Of a stretch of 64,000 nt of DNA, positions 60,975 to 64,000 are shown piece after piece. Every line of letters starts with the position of its first letter. Positions within the stretch are counted from its first letter, which is position 1. The translations under genes and the position numbers were made by a program. Origin of the DNA: Chrysopilus asiliformis (lineage: Eukaryota; Arthropoda; Insecta; Diptera; Rhagionidae); NCBI GenBank assembly GCA_964034945.1, contig OZ035960.1:50781706-50845705 (forward strand). The letters are read 5' to 3'. The notes beneath the pieces are model-generated. The model saw only the letters and a program-made list of their open reading frames with translations. It ran no database searches and was not told where the DNA came from.

Positions 60975-61196
60975 GTGGCGATAGATACTAACGTCGTCCA
61001 TAACAGATATCAGTTCGACGAGCCAAAGCATCATGAAGACGAACCAGATTGTTGTGAGGACGAAGTTCTGGAAGAGAAAGCGGAGGCCAGTATAAATCTA
61101 TTGTCTGATTTGAAAAGTTGGGCCATTAACCATAAAATAACTCATATGGCTTTAAATGGTTTGTTAAATATTTTACAAAAATTTGGTTTTTGATTT
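60975..61196 (+). pseudogene. Unnamed transposon-associated ORF fragment
   Basis: A 72-codon frame with an acidic middle (DEPKHHEDEPDCCEDE) and the ending LLSDLKSWAINHKITHMALN plus GLLNILQKFGF. The 'L..WA....I.H.AL..LL.IL' pattern is one I associate with transposon-encoded proteins in animals, but I cannot name the family. It lies inside the CCCAAG element and is probably its first exon. Confidence 0.45.
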
Positions 61197-62183
61197 AAGG
61201 AATAGTGCATAGACATCTGACTTCCCAGAGAAGTCATGCGGTTTTGATAAATAGTCATAGGACACTAGAATGTCTTATAAGGCTTAGTGTCCACGATGTG
61301 CCTTCAAAGGCATATTTTCAAGGCATTACGACTTCCCTAGAAGGCATTCGGACTTATAGGGCGTTAATTGGAGTCAATATGCCTTAGAAGACAAACCACC
61401 ATGATGCTCATCGAAATGAAATGGAAAATACCTTTAGGATTTGCACTTGAAAATTTAAGATCTGTTTTTAAAGCTAAATATGGAAAAATATGGAATAAAA
61501 ATTAATTTTAGGTGTTTGGGTGTACAGCATAACTTTATTTTTACAAGAATTTCATTAAAATCGAATAAAAAAGAAAATTCTTTGAATAAATAATTTTCAA
61601 ATTATATCACTAAAATCGAGAATTGCTACGGCCCACGTAAATAGAGCTCCTGGAAAAACCGCTTTCTACGTAAACTTTAAATCGCATGTGAATTGTGACA
61701 ATAAAATCCACAAAAAACCTTAACATCACCGTATGAAATCATTTTGAACGTTTTTTTCCACTAAGTATATCCATTAAACTTTATGATTCTTGTCTTATCT
61801 TTCTCTCCTCATGCGGCCTATAGAATAGAGAAAGACAAATAATGTCGCCAGATGAAACGTCAAAAAAATATTTCGTCATGGTAAAACAATGCCCTATTTT
61901 GGCCTTCAAAGTCGTGAAGCCTTATAGGGCGTGAAATAGGGCACTTCGTGGTCCGGCGCACCTTCCCCACTGTCGACGATAGGTCGACGATAGTTCGACC
62001 TAGTGTCGACAAAGTCGTGGGCATTACGACCAATAGGGACGCCTTTGAAGACGAAGTTTCCACTTTACGACCTATAAGGTTACTTGGGAAATGTCTGTGA
62101 TTGTGTATAGACTTTGGAGATTTTTGCCTTTTGTACCCTGGAGACCACAGACCAAAGTCTCTCGTCGTGTATTTCTACCTTAA

Positions 62184-63031
62184 CGATTTAAGAACTCAAA
62201 AAAAGCAAAAACGAGCTTGGATTCCGATATAAAATAATAAAACTTACCGAAAGTAGTGAAGATATTTTTTATCCACTTGAAGATGAGTATAACCGTTTAC
62301 CAATTAATATCACAAAAAGTAGTTCCGTGGTTCCTAACCTTTTTTTCTCGCGACCCCCTTTTCAAAATTAAAAGGATGGCGAGCGCCTTGTCCGTCCATG
62401 GTCAAAAGATTAAATGGTTATTGCAAAGAATGTGCCGCAGACAAAATTATTACAAAAATAAAATTACGCAAGTTAAAATCATTTAAGAAACTATGGCAGT
62501 CGTCAAATACCCTATATGGCGTGACAAATAGATTCAAAATCATTATAATATTCCGATTCAATTTTTTTAAAGCTACTTCGATGGAATACTTTTTCTATTA
62601 GATTTCTACATTTCTAATCAAACTTGTAGAAATTATTTTTCAATACTTTTCACCAACAGCATTAAATGGGTATATTTTCAATGGTTTTTGTATTAACTTT
62701 TAATCCCAATTCTGGAATTCGATATTTTTTAATAAAATCTGTATAATTTTCCAATATGTTTTTAAATTTTTCCTTCCGTTATAATTCGCATATTGTCTGC
62801 AACATCCGAGTATATACGGTAAAAAGGAAGTAGTAAACAACGGAGGTGTTTAAAAAGCACTGTTTTTTTAATACTTCCCTTTTTCAATAAATCAAATTTT
62901 TACTGATAATAATATATTTGCCAACAGCATTAAATGGGTATTAACTGATAATAATTATTTTTGAATAATGTTAATTTTTTTAGACAGCGCATTTGGATTA
63001 CAACGTAATCGGAAAATACATTCAAAAAATA
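62184..63031. other. Unassigned DNA with a small direct repeat
   Basis: CCGTGGTTCCTAACCTTTTT at 62326 looks like a lone hAT terminus. GCCAACAGCATTAAATGGGT-type text occurs at 62655 and 62921. A short AAGGAAGTA/TACTTCC inverted pair lies between (62824..62882). Confidence 0.35.
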
Positions 63032-63187
63032 ATCCGGGCACCAATCATTTATTCCGACGCGTCTCTGTCTTTCGACTTCGACGCAGCTTTTCAATTTCAA
63101 ACTGCAGATATGGCGAAGTCAAGAGTTAAAAGCTGCGTCGAAGTCGAAAGACAGAGACGCGTCGGAATACATGATTGGTGCCCCGAT
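63032..63187. mobile_element. Foldback MITE with 55-bp arms
   Basis: Arms starting GGGCACCAATCAT and continuing TTCCGACGCGTCTCTGTCTT..AAGCTGCG pair with very few mismatches around a ~35-bp centre. The 156-bp element could form one hairpin. No clear duplication was found. Confidence 0.85.
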
Positions 63188-64000
63188 TGCATTAAATTTT
63201 AATAAAAAAAGTATTAAAATCAATAACATATCTGGATTATGATTTAAGAAAAAAAGATTTAAAAAATAATCTTTCGCGAGATTAAATGTTAATCTTTTTT
63301 CGGTGTGGAACTGTATACAACAACAGAAAGATTAAAATTTAGCACAAAAATTTTTACCGTGTATTCACAGCTCATCTAATACTAAAAATCTGGGAGGGGG
63401 TTGAAATGGAGAAGACCAGCTAAATTTTTAAGAAGATTTTTTTCGGGTGAGAAATTCGATGTTTATCACAAAAAATTACATCTCAATAAGTGGAAGGGTT
63501 CAAAAATTAATTTTGTGAGGGATACGGAGAGGGGAAAGACCAATGTGAAGTATTTTATCTTTTATGCTGCAAATATTACTTGCCTGTGTACGAAATTTAA
63601 TTAAACTGTGTTGAAGATAAAAAATCTGAGTCTGAAAAAAAATATATTATTTTTTAGGTGATAACATCGAAAACCTAATTGTGTGTCAAAAGAGCAGTAA
63701 ACAGGAAATGAAGTTAAATCAAGGGTTAAACATTTCTATAATATGTCCACGAAAAAATGTCCACAAGATACTGATCAAAGCCATTGGCTTTAAAAAAAAT
63801 ATTTAAAACAAACTTGAGGTTAATAAATTGTCAAATCTTTCACTGCATGTAATTTAACGTCTGCCATCGTACAACGGTCACACAAAATTCCAACGCCACC
63901 GCAGAATGTAAAACTATGAAAATTTTGTATTTTAAACGTATTCCAGCATCAGACTGGATGGAATTTGTTCGAAAATTCTATTTTGAGATTTCTGCATAAA
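63188..64000. other. Unassigned DNA to the window edge
   Basis: Contains a stretch (63401..63604) that shares wording with 54360..54440, so it is probably a dispersed repeat. No gene supported. Confidence 0.3.

Larger units (their letters stand above)
58317..62088. mobile_element. Element with CCCAAG ends and many CCTTATAAGG-like motifs
   Basis: Ends CCCAAGCAACC and (complement) CCCAAGTAACC. GCCTTATAGGGC, CCTTATAAGG and related palindromes recur at least ten times in 60400..60700 and 61260..62075, as sub-terminal repeats. The superfamily is not determined. A hAT element is inserted near its left end. Confidence 0.65.
57071..62180. mobile_element. MITE expanded to 5.1 kb by nested insertions
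   Basis: Perfect TIRs AGGTAGAAATACACGACGAG, continuing ..AGACTTT, bound the region. TTAA reads across both outer edges (TTAAGG and CCTTAA), so the duplication is TTAA or a TTA/TAA pair. Its own DNA is only about 560 bp (57071..57186, 57966..58316, 62089..62180) and is rich in GGAGAC/GTCTCC motifs. Confidence 0.85.

Overview
The window looks like insect nuclear DNA: AT-rich, full of simple repeats and DNA transposons, with one clearly recognisable host gene. That gene is an intronless-looking SoxB1 transcription factor (SoxNeuro/SoxN type) at 1245..2759 on the + strand. It has a complete HMG box, the SoxB1 C-terminal motifs and His/Gln/Ala runs like those in insect SoxN. Diptera is plausible from the type of gene and repeats, but I cannot name the species.

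Directly after the SoxN stop codon the same reading frame stays open for another 122 codons (2760..3128). The predicted peptide is rich in Pro/Gln/His/Gly/Ala and ends in an ordered tail. The upstream stop falls exactly where SoxB1 proteins normally end, so the extension is a candidate for stop-codon readthrough (or a tiny alternative intron). It is the most interesting gene-level signal here.

The remaining ~61 kb is a gene desert built of nested mobile elements. I could define many boundaries from terminal inverted repeats (TIRs) plus target-site duplications (TSDs): TWA-flanked PIF/Harbinger-type MITEs (4757, 9528, 17831, 23296, 31029, 32938, 38795); TA-flanked mariner/pogo-type elements (23189, 25642, 28455, 41916, 47976); TTAA-flanked piggyBac-type elements (19593, 46536); hAT elements with 8-bp duplications (13378, 30917, 37539, 57195, 58362); a mag-type LTR relic with a 5-bp duplication (42770..43010); and non-LTR retrotransposon 3' ends (9408, 22605, 30300, 36572, 46140). 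Fossil transposase fragments (mariner twice, pogo/Tigger twice, piggyBac, hAT twice) back several of these calls. At 57071..62180 a small MITE has been inflated to about 5.1 kb by four levels of nesting.

Between the elements lie a few stretches with no visible repeats and less extreme base composition (about 16440..17240, 33600..35100, 40640..41300, 44161..45640, 51540..52400). A SoxB1 gene beside a gene desert often has distant enhancers, so these are the best places to look for regulatory DNA; that is inference. No tRNA, rRNA, CRISPR or second host gene was found. Long open frames over (GA)n, (CT)n and (CTGT)n tracts are artefacts.
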